The notes: generated from the sequence alone by a model not told the origin. A DNA stretch of 20,995 nucleotides from CAZCWX01 sp964502465 (GCA_964502465.1 CAZCWX010000021.1:1-20995); one strand, 5' to 3'. Positions 6,661 to 14,893 are shown, counted from the first letter of the stretch. Numbers and translations: made by a program.

Positions 6661-7797
6661 ATGAGAGACGTATATGTACTCGGCGTGGGCATGATTAAAT
6701 TCGGCCGATACCCAGACAAGGATGTACCCCAGCTTGGCGCTGAAGCTGCCGTGTTGGCGTTCAAAGATGCGGGCATGTCGATTAAGGATGTCGAGATGTT
6801 TGTCTGCGGCAACTTGTTTCAGGCCAATGCGATGAACGCTCAGCGCATTTTACAACAAATTGGCCAGACCGGGATTCCGGCCCTCAATGTCTCCAATGCC
6901 TGTGCCACTGGTTCGACCGCATTCCGCGAAGCCTATATTGGTGTTGCCTCTGGGATGTACGATGTGACCTTGGCGGTTGGCGTCGAACAAATGGGGAAGA
7001 TGGGTCTCCTCGGAGGTGGTGCGCGCAGCGGCGGAGAGAGTGTAGAAGGTGTGCTCGGTAGTGGGTTAATGCCGGCAGTTTTTGGCCAGGCTGGTGTCGA
7101 GCACATGCGGAAGTATGGCACGACCGCTGAGCAATTCGCTAAAGTCTCGGTCAAGAACCACAAACACTCCGTCCACAATTCGCTCTCCCAGTATCAGGTT
7201 GAAGTCAAGCTGGAAGACGTGCTGAAGTCTAGGATGGTAGCCTATCCCAATACCCTTTATATGTGTTGCCCCACTGGAGACGGTGCAGCTGCCGCAATCC
7301 TTGTGTCTGCTGACAAAATGAAACAGTATACCAATAAACCAGTCAAAGTAGCCTGTTCGGTTTTGACCTCTGACCCTTACACTGAACGGGATCTCACCAT
7401 GCCCGATGTCAATACATTGACAAAGAACGCTGCGAAGCAAGCGTATGAGAAAGCTGGGCTTGGTCCTCAGGATTTGGATCTTGTTGAGCTGCATGATTGT
7501 TTTGCCACGGCAGAACTGTTGCATTACGAAAACCTGGGTTTGTGTGGCGAAGGCGAAGCGGGCCGCATGGTTGACGAAGGTCGTACGACCATCGGTGGCG
7601 ACATTCCGGTGAACGCGAGTGGCGGCCTCCTCTCTAAGGGGCACCCCTTAGGGGCGACTGGTGTGGCGAATATCTATGAGATCGTCACGCATTTACGTGG
7701 ACAGGCTGGGGGACGGCAGGTTGAGGGGGCGAAAGCTGGTCTGGCCCACGTGATTGGTCTCGGATCAGCCTGCACGATACACATTCTTACTGCATAA
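6661..7797 (+). CDS. SCP2-type thiolase (acyl-CoA acyltransferase)
   Basis: A 378-residue thiolase-fold protein of the SCPx/lipid-transfer type. The nucleophile is C81 in SNACATGSTAF; H278 sits in VELHDCFATAELL and H328 in GGLLSKGHPLGATG; a C-terminal GSAC motif puts the second cysteine at about 371. With the nucleophilic Cys kept it should be a true thiolase, unlike the Ltp2 aldolases that lack it. Probable reaction: CoA-dependent cleavage or condensation of 3-ketoacyl-CoA, with the DUF35 protein as partner. AAGGAGG lies 7 bases before ATG 6661. No acyl-CoA dehydrogenase or hydratase is nearby, so the pathway is unknown. Confidence 0.9.
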   Translation: MRDVYVLGVGMIKFGRYPDKDVPQLGAEAAVLAFKDAGMSIKDVEMFVCGNLFQANAMNAQRILQQIGQTGIPALNVSNACATGSTAFREAYIGVASGMYDVTLAVGVEQMGKMGLLGGGARSGGESVEGVLGSGLMPAVFGQAGVEHMRKYGTTAEQFAKVSVKNHKHSVHNSLSQYQVEVKLEDVLKSRMVAYPNTLYMCCPTGDGAAAAILVSADKMKQYTNKPVKVACSVLTSDPYTERDLTMPDVNTLTKNAAKQAYEKAGLGPQDLDLVELHDCFATAELLHYENLGLCGEGEAGRMVDEGRTTIGGDIPVNASGGLLSKGHPLGATGVANIYEIVTHLRGQAGGRQVEGAKAGLAHVIGLGSACTIHILTA

Positions 7798-7822
7798 GCA
7801 GACTCTCTCTTGCAGAACATGG

Positions 7823-7854
7823 GCGGGGGTTGGTTTAATAAAGCCAGCCCCCGC
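7823..7854 (+). terminator. Long hairpin after thiolase gene
   Basis: A 14-bp stem (GCGGGGGTTGGTTT pairing with AAGCC... to 7854, including two G-U pairs) closes a 4-base AATA loop. The downstream sequence AGTGTTTGTG is only moderately U-rich, so termination is plausible but not certain. It lies 25 bases after the thiolase stop and 46 before greA. Confidence 0.55.
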
Positions 7855-7900
7855 AGTGTTTGTGCGAGCGCAGAGAACGTTGTGAGTAGGGAGAAGCATT

Positions 7901-8386
7901 ATGGAGTTACCGATCGTTAAGCGGCTTAAACAAGAAGTGGAAGATTTGTACCACGAACTGAATATCCGTATCCCCAAGGATCTGCAGGAAGCTGCCGCCC
8001 ATGGAGACCTCAGTGAGAATGCGGAGTATGAGGCCGCACGCTCGCGCCAAGACTTCGTCCGTGCGCGTATCGCCCAGCTTGAGGAGCGACTCCGTCAACT
8101 GTCTTTGTATAACCTATCGAGTATTCCTCAAGCAGTGGTGGCGTACGGCAGTCGAGTGAAGATTGAAGACATCGATGCCAGGGAAGTCGTCGAGTATCAA
8201 ATCGTCTTTCCCGAAGAGGTGGATCCAGCGGCTGGGTACATATCGCTGCATTCGCCCATTGGGCAAGCGCTCCTGCACAAGGCTGTCGGTGACGAGATTG
8301 AGGTTGTTACTCCTCAAGGGAAACAGTATTACCAGATTGTCAGTCTGCTAACTCTGCATGACTTAAACAAGAACGACGGTTTTTAG
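7901..8386 (+). CDS. greA: Transcription elongation factor GreA
   Basis: A 161-residue protein with the N-terminal coiled-coil and its tip motif AAAHGDLSENAEYEAARS (D36 and E39 are the acidic residues that reach into the RNA polymerase secondary channel) and the C-terminal FKBP-like domain (residues 80-155: SPIGQALLHKAVGDEIEVV). GreA stimulates cleavage of backtracked RNA and rescues stalled RNA polymerase. GGGAGA lies about 6 bases before ATG 7901. Single gene between two hairpins; the 3' terminator at 8445-8471 separates it from rimP. Confidence 0.95.
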   Translation: MELPIVKRLKQEVEDLYHELNIRIPKDLQEAAAHGDLSENAEYEAARSRQDFVRARIAQLEERLRQLSLYNLSSIPQAVVAYGSRVKIEDIDAREVVEYQIVFPEEVDPAAGYISLHSPIGQALLHKAVGDEIEVVTPQGKQYYQIVSLLTLHDLNKNDGF

Positions 8387-8395
8387 TCAGACCTC

Positions 8396-8424
8396 TTGCA
8401 CGTTTGTTGCAGATCATCTATCTA
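8396..8424 (+). promoter_or_regulatory. Weak candidate promoter for rimP operon
   Basis: TTGCAC (8396-8401), a 17-base spacer and TATCTA (8419-8424). The -10 match is poor. It would start transcription near 8431, only about 14 bases before the terminator hairpin. Confidence 0.25.
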
Positions 8425-8444
8425 AGAAGAGGGGTAAGTAGAAG

Positions 8445-8471
8445 AGTGGGCGGCTTGCCCACTTTTTTTTT
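8445..8471 (+). terminator. Intrinsic terminator abutting rimP start
   Basis: A 7-bp stem AGTGGGC/GCCCACT with loop GGCTT (8452-8456) is followed by nine T (8463-8471), the textbook intrinsic terminator form. It ends 5 bases before the rimP ATG. It can terminate greA and, because no promoter fits between it and rimP, must be read through for any longer rimP mRNA. Confidence 0.85.
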
Positions 8472-8476
8472 ACAGG

Positions 8477-8977
8477 ATGCAGTCTGCGATTCAAGATATC
8501 GTCAAACAGGTTGAGTACCTCGCGACTCCACTGGTGGAGGAGGAAGGAGCAGAAATCTGGTCGGTGGATCTCCGACACGAAACTGGGCATTGGGTGTTGC
8601 GGATCGCGCTTGACCGCGAAGGTGGGGTGACACTTGACGATCTGACACGGGTTCATCGCCAATTAAGCGACCTGCTTGATGCGCATGATCCGGTGCCATG
8701 GCGTTATACCTTGGAAGTGTCTTCCCCTGGCGTCAATCGCTCTCTCCTGCGCCCGAGTCACTATCAACGGTACGTGGGGCAGAGAGTTCGCATCCGCACC
8801 CGGACAGCCCAGGGCGGGCGGCGGGTGTTTGTGGGGACGCTATGCGAGGTAGAAGAGAAACAGGTTGTGGTGCAAGATAATGACGTTGGGATAGTGCAAA
8901 TCTTTTGGGAGGATATTGTCAAGGCGAATACTGAACACGATTTCTTACGTTCAGTAGGCAAAAAGAAAAACGCATAG
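8477..8977 (+). CDS. rimP: Ribosome maturation factor RimP
   Basis: A 166-residue protein needed for maturation of the 30S subunit. It has the conserved N-terminal domain (EEEGAEIWSVDLR, then RIALDREGGVTLDDLTRVHR) with the SSPGVNRSL motif (family consensus EVSSPGLDRPL) and a C-terminal Sm-like SH3 domain (VGQRVRIRTRT). First gene of the nusA/infB operon, its usual place. The upstream frame is closed by TAA at 8435 and has no other usual start, so ATG 8477 is kept although the preceding ACAGG touches the start codon and a nine-T tract sits 5 bases upstream. nusA follows after 10 bases. Confidence 0.93.
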   Translation: MQSAIQDIVKQVEYLATPLVEEEGAEIWSVDLRHETGHWVLRIALDREGGVTLDDLTRVHRQLSDLLDAHDPVPWRYTLEVSSPGVNRSLLRPSHYQRYVGQRVRIRTRTAQGGRRVFVGTLCEVEEKQVVVQDNDVGIVQIFWEDIVKANTEHDFLRSVGKKKNA

Positions 8978-8987
8978 TAGGAAATGA

Positions 8988-10298
8988 ATGGAGAGAGGTA
9001 TGCAGCTAGACCTCAATCGAGTGATAGAGCAGGTGAGTAAAGAAAAGGGCATGGATCGGAGCGTTATCATTGAAGCGCTAGAGAGCGCCATGCTTTCCGC
9101 GGCCCGTCGTACCTTTGGGCAAAAACGGATCGAAGCGAAATTTAATCCCGATCTCGGTGAGGTTGAGTTGTTTGAGATCAAGACGGTTGTTGAAAAAGTG
9201 ACGAACCGAGAAACTGAAATTGATGTCAATGAAGCCCATGAGTCTTTCGATCCCGAGGCGCAAATCGGTGATGAACTGCTGAGCAAGCTGCCCGCCGCTG
9301 CCTTTGGCCGTATCGCGGCTCAGGTTGCCAAACAGAGTGTTATCCAAAAGGTGCGCGAGGCCGAGCGTGAACTCATTTATAATGAGTTCAAGAACCGAAA
9401 AGGTGAGTTGTTTTCTGGTATTGTCCAACGAGTGGAGAAGAAAAATATTATTGTGAACCTTGGTCGGACTGATGCGGTGCTGCCGGAAAAAGAACAAATC
9501 CCTTGGGAACGCTACCGCCAGGGAGATCGCATCCGCGCTTACATCCTTGACGTGGAGATGTCGCCCAAAGGGCCGCAGATTATCCTGTCGCGAACCCACC
9601 CAGGATTTCTCATCAAACTGTTCGAGCAAGAAGCTCCTGAGGTATACGAAGGCATTGTCGAGATCAAAAATGCAGCCCGAGAACCTGGCAGCCGCGCGAA
9701 GATAGCAGTCCATTCGACGGATCCCGATGTAGATCCTGTGGGGGCCTGTGTCGGGATGAAAGGCACCCGTGTGCAAGCCGTCGTTCAGGAATTACGCGGT
9801 GAACGTGTCGATATCGTTCCCTGGACGCAAGATCCAGCAGAATATGTGTGCCGCGCCCTTTTGCCTGCCAAAGCTTCGAAGATTATTCTCGATGAAGAAG
9901 AGCATACAATGGAGGTCATTGTTCCTGATGACCAGTTGTCCTTGGCGATCGGGAAGAAAGGGCAGAATGTCCGACTTGCTTCCCGTTTGACTGGTTGGCG
10001 ACTTGATGTCCGTTCTGAGTCAGAGGTTGAGGTGGAACGGACAAAAGCATTGGCCGCGCTGACTGCGATACCAGGAATTGGTGATGTGACCGCTGAGTTT
10101 TTATATCAACAAGGATTTAAGTCAGCCGAAGAGGTTGCTGTCGCGGACCTTGACGCCCTGCTTGAGGTCGAGGGAATTGGGCAGGAAAAAGCTGCTGCGA
10201 TATTGCAAGCTGCACGTGAGCAGGTGGCAGCTCAGTCTGCGGCGGCGGTAACTGATCAAGACACAACGGTTGAAGCAGCGGGGGCTCCGCAGGAGTAA
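8988..10298 (+). CDS. nusA: Transcription termination/antitermination factor NusA
   Basis: A 436-residue protein that binds RNA polymerase and RNA and modulates pausing, termination and antitermination. Order of domains: N-terminal RNAP-binding domain (1-130; VREAERELIYNEF at its end), S1 (about 138-205), KH1 (about 215-285; DPVGACVGMKGTRVQAV), KH2 (about 290-350; LAIGKKGQNVRLASRL), then one helix-hairpin-helix repeat region (about 356-405; IPGIGDVTAEF and EVEGIGQEKAAAIL). It is shorter than E. coli NusA (495 aa), which has two acidic repeats at the end. ATG 8988 is chosen with TAGGA 5 bases upstream; ATG 9000 is a possible alternative. ylxR starts 2 bases after the stop. Confidence 0.96.
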   Translation: MERGMQLDLNRVIEQVSKEKGMDRSVIIEALESAMLSAARRTFGQKRIEAKFNPDLGEVELFEIKTVVEKVTNRETEIDVNEAHESFDPEAQIGDELLSKLPAAAFGRIAAQVAKQSVIQKVREAERELIYNEFKNRKGELFSGIVQRVEKKNIIVNLGRTDAVLPEKEQIPWERYRQGDRIRAYILDVEMSPKGPQIILSRTHPGFLIKLFEQEAPEVYEGIVEIKNAAREPGSRAKIAVHSTDPDVDPVGACVGMKGTRVQAVVQELRGERVDIVPWTQDPAEYVCRALLPAKASKIILDEEEHTMEVIVPDDQLSLAIGKKGQNVRLASRLTGWRLDVRSESEVEVERTKALAALTAIPGIGDVTAEFLYQQGFKSAEEVAVADLDALLEVEGIGQEKAAAILQAAREQVAAQSAAAVTDQDTTVEAAGAPQE

Positions 10299-10300
10299 GT

Positions 10301-10573
10301 ATGAAAAGGACAACGCCGATGCGGTTATGTGTCGGCTGCGGAGAGCGAGACGCCAAGAGTCAGTTGCTACGTTTTTCTTTGAGAGAAGGTGACACGTTCG
10401 TGGTAGGGGCCGGCAATGGTCGGGGAGGATATCTGCATCCACAACAAAAATGTGTCCGTGCCTTTGTCTCTTCCCGTTCTGGTTTTGTGCGTTCGATAGG
10501 AATGGTACTATCCAAAGAAATGCGAAAATGCTGTGCGACCATGATTGAGCAGAGCGTTCCGCTGCGGCCATAA
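10301..10573 (+). CDS. ylxR: YlxR/RnpM family RNA-binding protein (DUF448)
   Basis: A 90-residue basic protein with the family motifs PMRLCVGCGERDAKSQLLRF and GRGGYLHPQQKC. YlxR (RnpM in Bacillus) binds RNA and has been reported to modulate RNase P; it is nearly always placed between nusA and infB, as here. AGGAG lies inside the end of nusA, 2-8 bases before the start, and the genes are almost contiguous, implying coupling. The C-terminal tail (about residues 60-90) is less conserved. Confidence 0.9.
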   Translation: MKRTTPMRLCVGCGERDAKSQLLRFSLREGDTFVVGAGNGRGGYLHPQQKCVRAFVSSRSGFVRSIGMVLSKEMRKCCATMIEQSVPLRP

Positions 10574-10588
10574 AAGTAACGAGGTGCT

Positions 10589-13333
10589 ATGCCACGAAAA
10601 AGGATCCATGAACTGGCCAAAGAGTGGGGGATGGACACCACACAGGTGATCTCCAAGTTGGAGGAAGCTGGCGTTCACGGCAAAAAAGCCCAGAGCGCCC
10701 TTACCGAATCAGAGATTGCCTTAATTCGACCCGGTGCCATACCGCAGGAGGCCCCTTCTCTTGTATTGGGTGAGGAAAAACTGGTGCAACAACGGGTTGT
10801 CACCGAAATGGACCAGGGGAGTGATCATCTGGTGACGGCCCGTGAAGAGGTGCGCGAAACGAGGGTCCGCGCTGACATCATCCGCCGTCGAGCTACGCGA
10901 GAGGTGTTGCACGAGGAAGAGCCGGTTATGCCGGAATCGCAGGCTAGCGAGCCACAAGCTATTCTTCCTTCAGTTGAAGAACCTTTCTCTGTTCCCCAAC
11001 CGCTCGCCTTCGAATTGCCGTTTGAGGAATCCACTCCGCTCCCTGAGCTTCCCACTGAGTTCTCCATGCCTGTCAGCGCAGAACTAGAGATTGAGCCTCC
11101 ACCAGTGACTTCTGAGCCTCCTCTGCCGCCATCGGTTTCGCCTCCACCAACTGCAGCCCCTGTCGCAGTTCCGGTTCATGTCCCTACTCCTCAGCCAATG
11201 GCAGAACCTCCACGCCCGTCGCGAGTGCTCGGCCGCATCGACCTAGGAAAACTGACAGAGGTAAAACCGCGCCCAGAGGTCAGGCCAAAGCCGCAAACTC
11301 CTCCAGTCTCACCTAGCCCCAGCGGAACTCGAGAACCGTCGCGAGAACCGGCAGTGGTGAGGACGGTAGAGACGCAGGGGGCGGCGAGTAAACGACCCAA
11401 AAAGCGGAAAGTGATTCGCAAACCAGAGCTTGTCGAGGCGCAGGAGAAGGAACTCCGTCTCCCCAAAACGGCGAGAAAGAAGCGTGCGTTGCCCGGTAAG
11501 GAGCAGAAGCAGACCGAGATTACTGTGCCGAGGGCGAGCAAGCGAGTGATTCGCATTTCTGAAGTCGTCACTGTAGGAGATCTTGCCCACCAGTTAGGGG
11601 TGAAAGCCGGTGAGGTCATCAGGAAACTGATAAGCCTTGGGATTATGGCGACGATTAACCAGGTCCTTGATGCGGATACGGCGGCTTTGGTCGCGGCGGA
11701 CTTTGATTATACGATAGAAAATGTCGCCTTTGATGTCGAGTCGGTATTGGAAGTCGGACATGAGGCGCAAAATGGCGAGGAAAAACTTGAGCCGCGTCCG
11801 CCAGTTGTCACCATTATGGGGCACGTCGACCATGGCAAGACCTCGTTACTTGATACGATTCGTAAGACCAACGTGACTGCGCAAGAACATGGGGGGATTA
11901 CCCAGCATATTGGTGCGTACAGTGTCCAGGTAGATGGACGGAGTGTAACCTTTCTTGACACCCCTGGCCACGAAGCATTCACCGCGATGCGTGCCCGAGG
12001 GGCGAAAGTAACAGACATCGTGACTTTAGTTGTGGCGGCAGATGATGGCGTGATGCCTCAGACTGTGGAGGCGATTAATCATGCCCGTGCTGCTGGAGTC
12101 CCCCTGATTGTCGCGGTGAATAAAATGGATCGGCCGGATGCAGACCTGGAAAAAGTCAAACGAGAGCTCATGAATTATGGGTTGGTGTCAGAAGAATTAG
12201 GCGGGGATACCATCTTTGCCCCGGTGTCTGCCAAGACGGGAGAAGGAATTCCGCATTTATTGGAAATGCTCCTATTGCAGGCTGACATCATGGAACTCCG
12301 CGCGCATCCTGATAAGCTGGCCCGAGGGGCGATTGTTGAGGCCAAGCTGGACCGTGGGCGTGGACCTGTGGCCACAGTGCTCGTGCAAGAAGGGCAGCTC
12401 AAAGTGGGAGATACCTTTGTCTGCGGTACGCAGTACGGCAGGGTGCGGGCAATGATTGATAGTTGGGGGAACAAAGTAGAAAAAGCCTCGCCGGCAATGC
12501 CGGTGGAAATCCTTGGTCTTACTGGGGTTCCAGAGGCTGGGGATGTGTTCATTGCTGTCGGGGATGAGGCAAAAGCCCGACAGGTGGCTGAGCATCGTCG
12601 AACAAAACGACGCGAGACCGAGCTCACGAAGAGTAGTGGGCGAACGACGCTCGAAGATTTTTATCAGCAGGCTCAGTCTGGCGAAGTGCAGGAACTACGA
12701 GTGATTATTAAGGCTGATGTCCAGGGGTCAGTTGAGGCAGTGAGTGAAGCCTTAAACCGTCTTTCGACGAACGAAGTGAAGCTGACCATCCTCCATGCTT
12801 CGGCTGGAGGCATTTCGGAGTCGGATGTGCTGCTCGCGTCCGCGTCGAAAGGGATTATCCTTGGTTTCTCGGTACGTTCTGAGAGCAAAGCGACGCAGTT
12901 AGCCGAACGCGAAGGCGTCGAGATTCGACTGTACAACATTATCTATGAGGTCATTGAGGATATCCGGGCGGCGCTTGAGGGGATGTTGGTGCCGACCTAT
13001 CGAGAGAAACCGCTAGGCCGTGCTGAAGTCAGACAAGTCTTTACCATCTCTCGTATGGGTTTAATTGCTGGATGTATGGTGAGTGAAGGCCGGCTTTTTC
13101 GTGGGGCCCTTGCGCGTCTTGTCCGGGACCATGCGGTTGCCTACCAAGGCCGCATTGCCAGCCTGCGCCGCTTTAAGGATGACGTCCGTGAAGTGGCTTC
13201 TGGAGCCGAGTGTGGGGTGAGTCTGGACAATTTTCACGATATCAAGGTTGGGGATGTCATCGAGGCGTATGAGTTGGAACAGGTGCTCCGTCGTCTAGAG
13301 GCGCGACCCCAGGAAGTGGAACGGCGAGTCTAG
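10589..13333 (+). CDS. infB: Translation initiation factor IF-2
   Basis: A 914-residue GTPase that brings fMet-tRNA to the 30S subunit and promotes subunit joining. It starts with an IF2_N domain (MPRKRIHELAKEWGM to about 50), then a long Pro/Glu/Ala- and Lys/Arg-rich linker (about 60-320), a second IF2_N module (about 325-373; VGDLAHQLGVKAGEVIRKL), and the G domain: G1 GHVDHGKT (411-418), G3 DTPGH (457-461), G4 NKMD (511-514), G5 SAKTGEG. Domains II-IV with the fMet-tRNA-binding C-terminus follow (VGDVIEAYELEQ near the end). GAGGTG precedes ATG 10589. The linker is variable in length between species. Confidence 0.97.
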   Translation: MPRKRIHELAKEWGMDTTQVISKLEEAGVHGKKAQSALTESEIALIRPGAIPQEAPSLVLGEEKLVQQRVVTEMDQGSDHLVTAREEVRETRVRADIIRRRATREVLHEEEPVMPESQASEPQAILPSVEEPFSVPQPLAFELPFEESTPLPELPTEFSMPVSAELEIEPPPVTSEPPLPPSVSPPPTAAPVAVPVHVPTPQPMAEPPRPSRVLGRIDLGKLTEVKPRPEVRPKPQTPPVSPSPSGTREPSREPAVVRTVETQGAASKRPKKRKVIRKPELVEAQEKELRLPKTARKKRALPGKEQKQTEITVPRASKRVIRISEVVTVGDLAHQLGVKAGEVIRKLISLGIMATINQVLDADTAALVAADFDYTIENVAFDVESVLEVGHEAQNGEEKLEPRPPVVTIMGHVDHGKTSLLDTIRKTNVTAQEHGGITQHIGAYSVQVDGRSVTFLDTPGHEAFTAMRARGAKVTDIVTLVVAADDGVMPQTVEAINHARAAGVPLIVAVNKMDRPDADLEKVKRELMNYGLVSEELGGDTIFAPVSAKTGEGIPHLLEMLLLQADIMELRAHPDKLARGAIVEAKLDRGRGPVATVLVQEGQLKVGDTFVCGTQYGRVRAMIDSWGNKVEKASPAMPVEILGLTGVPEAGDVFIAVGDEAKARQVAEHRRTKRRETELTKSSGRTTLEDFYQQAQSGEVQELRVIIKADVQGSVEAVSEALNRLSTNEVKLTILHASAGGISESDVLLASASKGIILGFSVRSESKATQLAEREGVEIRLYNIIYEVIEDIRAALEGMLVPTYREKPLGRAEVRQVFTISRMGLIAGCMVSEGRLFRGALARLVRDHAVAYQGRIASLRRFKDDVREVASGAECGVSLDNFHDIKVGDVIEAYELEQVLRRLEARPQEVERRV

Positions 13334-13355
13334 ACAGACCGTTGTGTAAGCTATC

Positions 13356-13643
13356 ATGGTGGTGGGCGTATTGCGGCTAACGCTCTATATAGCAGAGAGC
13401 CACTCTCTCAAGGAAAAGCGAGGAGTTTTGCGGAAGATCAAGGGCAGAGTACGAAACGAATTCAATGTCTCGATTTCAGAATGTGCTGATCTCGACTTGT
13501 GGCAGAAAACCCAGCTTGGTATCTGCCACGTCGGAACCAGTCAAGCTTACGTCGATGGTGCTCTCCGAGCAGTTGTCCGTTTTATTGACGAACTGCACCT
13601 CGCTGAGGTTGGGGAGGAAGAAATCGAGTTTCTGCACTACTAA
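13356..13643 (+). CDS. DUF503 family protein (YlxP-like)
   Basis: A 95-residue protein with the DUF503 hallmarks SHSLKEKRGVLRKIKGRVRNEFNVS and a closing acidic EEEIEFLHY. The biochemical role is unresolved; the conserved place in infB-rbfA operons (as in Bacillus ylxP and Deltaproteobacteria) points to ribosome maturation or translation. It starts 22 bases after infB with no obvious ribosome-binding site, so coupling to infB translation is likely. rbfA follows after 16 bases. Confidence 0.88.
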   Translation: MVVGVLRLTLYIAESHSLKEKRGVLRKIKGRVRNEFNVSISECADLDLWQKTQLGICHVGTSQAYVDGALRAVVRFIDELHLAEVGEEEIEFLHY

Positions 13644-13659
13644 GTATCCATACATTTTC

Positions 13660-14010
13660 ATGTCATCTAGACGCTCTGAACGCTTTCGTGGCTTGCTGCT
13701 CGAAGCCATTGCTGAAATTCTCCTTTATGAAGTAAAAGACCCGCGCGTGAGCGCTGTCTCTTTAACTGGCGTTGCGGTGAGCCCAGATCTCAGAGAAGCG
13801 AAAATATTCTTCACAACGCGACAGGCCGAGGAGCAGACCGCGGCTCTAGCCGGGCTACGAAGCGCAACTGGTTATATTAAGCGTCAGATTGCCAGCCGTT
13901 TACGCCTCCGGCATATGCCGGATCTGCATTTTTTCTACGATACCACACTGGACCAGGCGAACCGTCTGGAAACCCTTCTCCGCCAGGCAGGCAGACGTGA
14001 ACAGGAGTGA
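13660..14010 (+). CDS. rbfA: Ribosome-binding factor A
   Basis: A 116-residue KH-fold protein that assists late 30S maturation near the 5' helix of 16S rRNA. Motifs: RRSERFRGLLLEAIAEILLYEVKDPRV and AVSPDLREAKIFF, then DLHFFYDTTLDQANRLETLL. The ATG at 13660 is chosen because the longer open frame from 13465 overlaps DUF503 and is unlike RbfA. No good ribosome-binding site is visible. The stop overlaps the GTG that begins the longest truB frame. Confidence 0.93.
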   Translation: MSSRRSERFRGLLLEAIAEILLYEVKDPRVSAVSLTGVAVSPDLREAKIFFTTRQAEEQTAALAGLRSATGYIKRQIASRLRLRHMPDLHFFYDTTLDQANRLETLLRQAGRREQE

Positions 14011-14015
14011 AAAGA

Positions 14016-14891
14016 TTGAACGGCGTGTTGTTAGTGGACAAGATTGAGGGGGTCACGTCTGCTGAAGTTGTCCGAGTAGTGAAAAGAGGACTGACGGGAA
14101 AGAAGGTTGGACATCTGGGCACCCTTGATCCTTTTGCCAGTGGCTTGCTTCCGCTATGCATTGGCGATGGGACGAAAATCGCCCAATTTCTTATTGCCGA
14201 ACAGAAAAAATACACTGGTACCATTCGCTTAGGAATCGAGACTGATACACTTGATGCGACGGGAACGATCCTCCGTCAGGCACCTGTCCCCTCATATGGG
14301 CTAGCTACGCTGAGGGACTTGGAACGTCAGTTTTCCGGTGAGTACTGGCAGACTCCGCCGATGTATTCTGCGATTAAGAGACACGGAATCCCCCTGTATA
14401 AACTCGCCCGTCATGGAGTGGAAGTTGAGCGAGAAGCGCGCCAAGTAATCATAGAAGAATTTACCCTGACACCAGAGGGAGACCATATGCTCTCTTTCTC
14501 TCTGACCTGTTCCAAAGGAACGTATGTGCGCGCTCTTGCTGCGGATATAGGAGCCGCTCTTGGGTGTGGTGCGCACCTCGCCACCTTACGCCGTACCGCA
14601 TTTGGCCTGTTTACTGTAAGTGAAGCGGTTCCTTTTCTTATCCTTCGTGACAGACGCGAGCGAGAGACACTTCCTTTGCTTTCTCCGTCTCAGGCTTTGC
14701 GTCACTATCGGGCGGTCGCGCTCTCTGCAGAGATGACAGCACGGCTCCGTCATGGCCAGCAGGAAGTCTTATTGACCATAGCAGAACTGGGGTGTGAACG
14801 AGAAACTGTTAAACTCCTTGCCCCCAATGGAGAATTAGTTGCTCTCGTCGAGCAGCGACAAGGAAGATGGCAACTCGTGCGGGTATTATAA
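14016..14891 (+). CDS. truB: tRNA pseudouridine(55) synthase TruB
   Basis: A 291-residue enzyme that converts U55 to pseudouridine in the T loop of tRNA. The catalytic aspartate is D38 in VGHLGTLDPFASGLLP; KKYTGTIRLGIETDT and YKLARHGVEVEREAR are also family-typical, and the C-terminus resembles a PUA domain. Start choice: AGGAG at 14003-14007 is 8 bases before TTG 14016, giving the usual start NGVLLVDK; GTG 14007 (three residues longer) would sit on the ribosome-binding site itself. The rbfA stop (14008-14010) overlaps the GTG. rpsO follows after 67 bases. Confidence 0.94.
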   Translation: MNGVLLVDKIEGVTSAEVVRVVKRGLTGKKVGHLGTLDPFASGLLPLCIGDGTKIAQFLIAEQKKYTGTIRLGIETDTLDATGTILRQAPVPSYGLATLRDLERQFSGEYWQTPPMYSAIKRHGIPLYKLARHGVEVEREARQVIIEEFTLTPEGDHMLSFSLTCSKGTYVRALAADIGAALGCGAHLATLRRTAFGLFTVSEAVPFLILRDRRERETLPLLSPSQALRHYRAVALSAEMTARLRHGQQEVLLTIAELGCERETVKLLAPNGELVALVEQRQGRWQLVRVL

Positions 14892-14893
14892 GC

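Noticed and set aside
7066..7644. Minus-strand open frame of 192 codons inside the thiolase gene
   Set aside because: It is antisense to a well-supported thiolase and has no recognisable motif.
9078..9776. Minus-strand open frame of 232 codons inside nusA
   Set aside because: It is a shadow of the conserved NusA coding sequence.
13465..13659. Long upstream extension of rbfA
   Set aside because: It overlaps DUF503 in another frame and is unlike RbfA N-termini; the start at 13660 fits the family.
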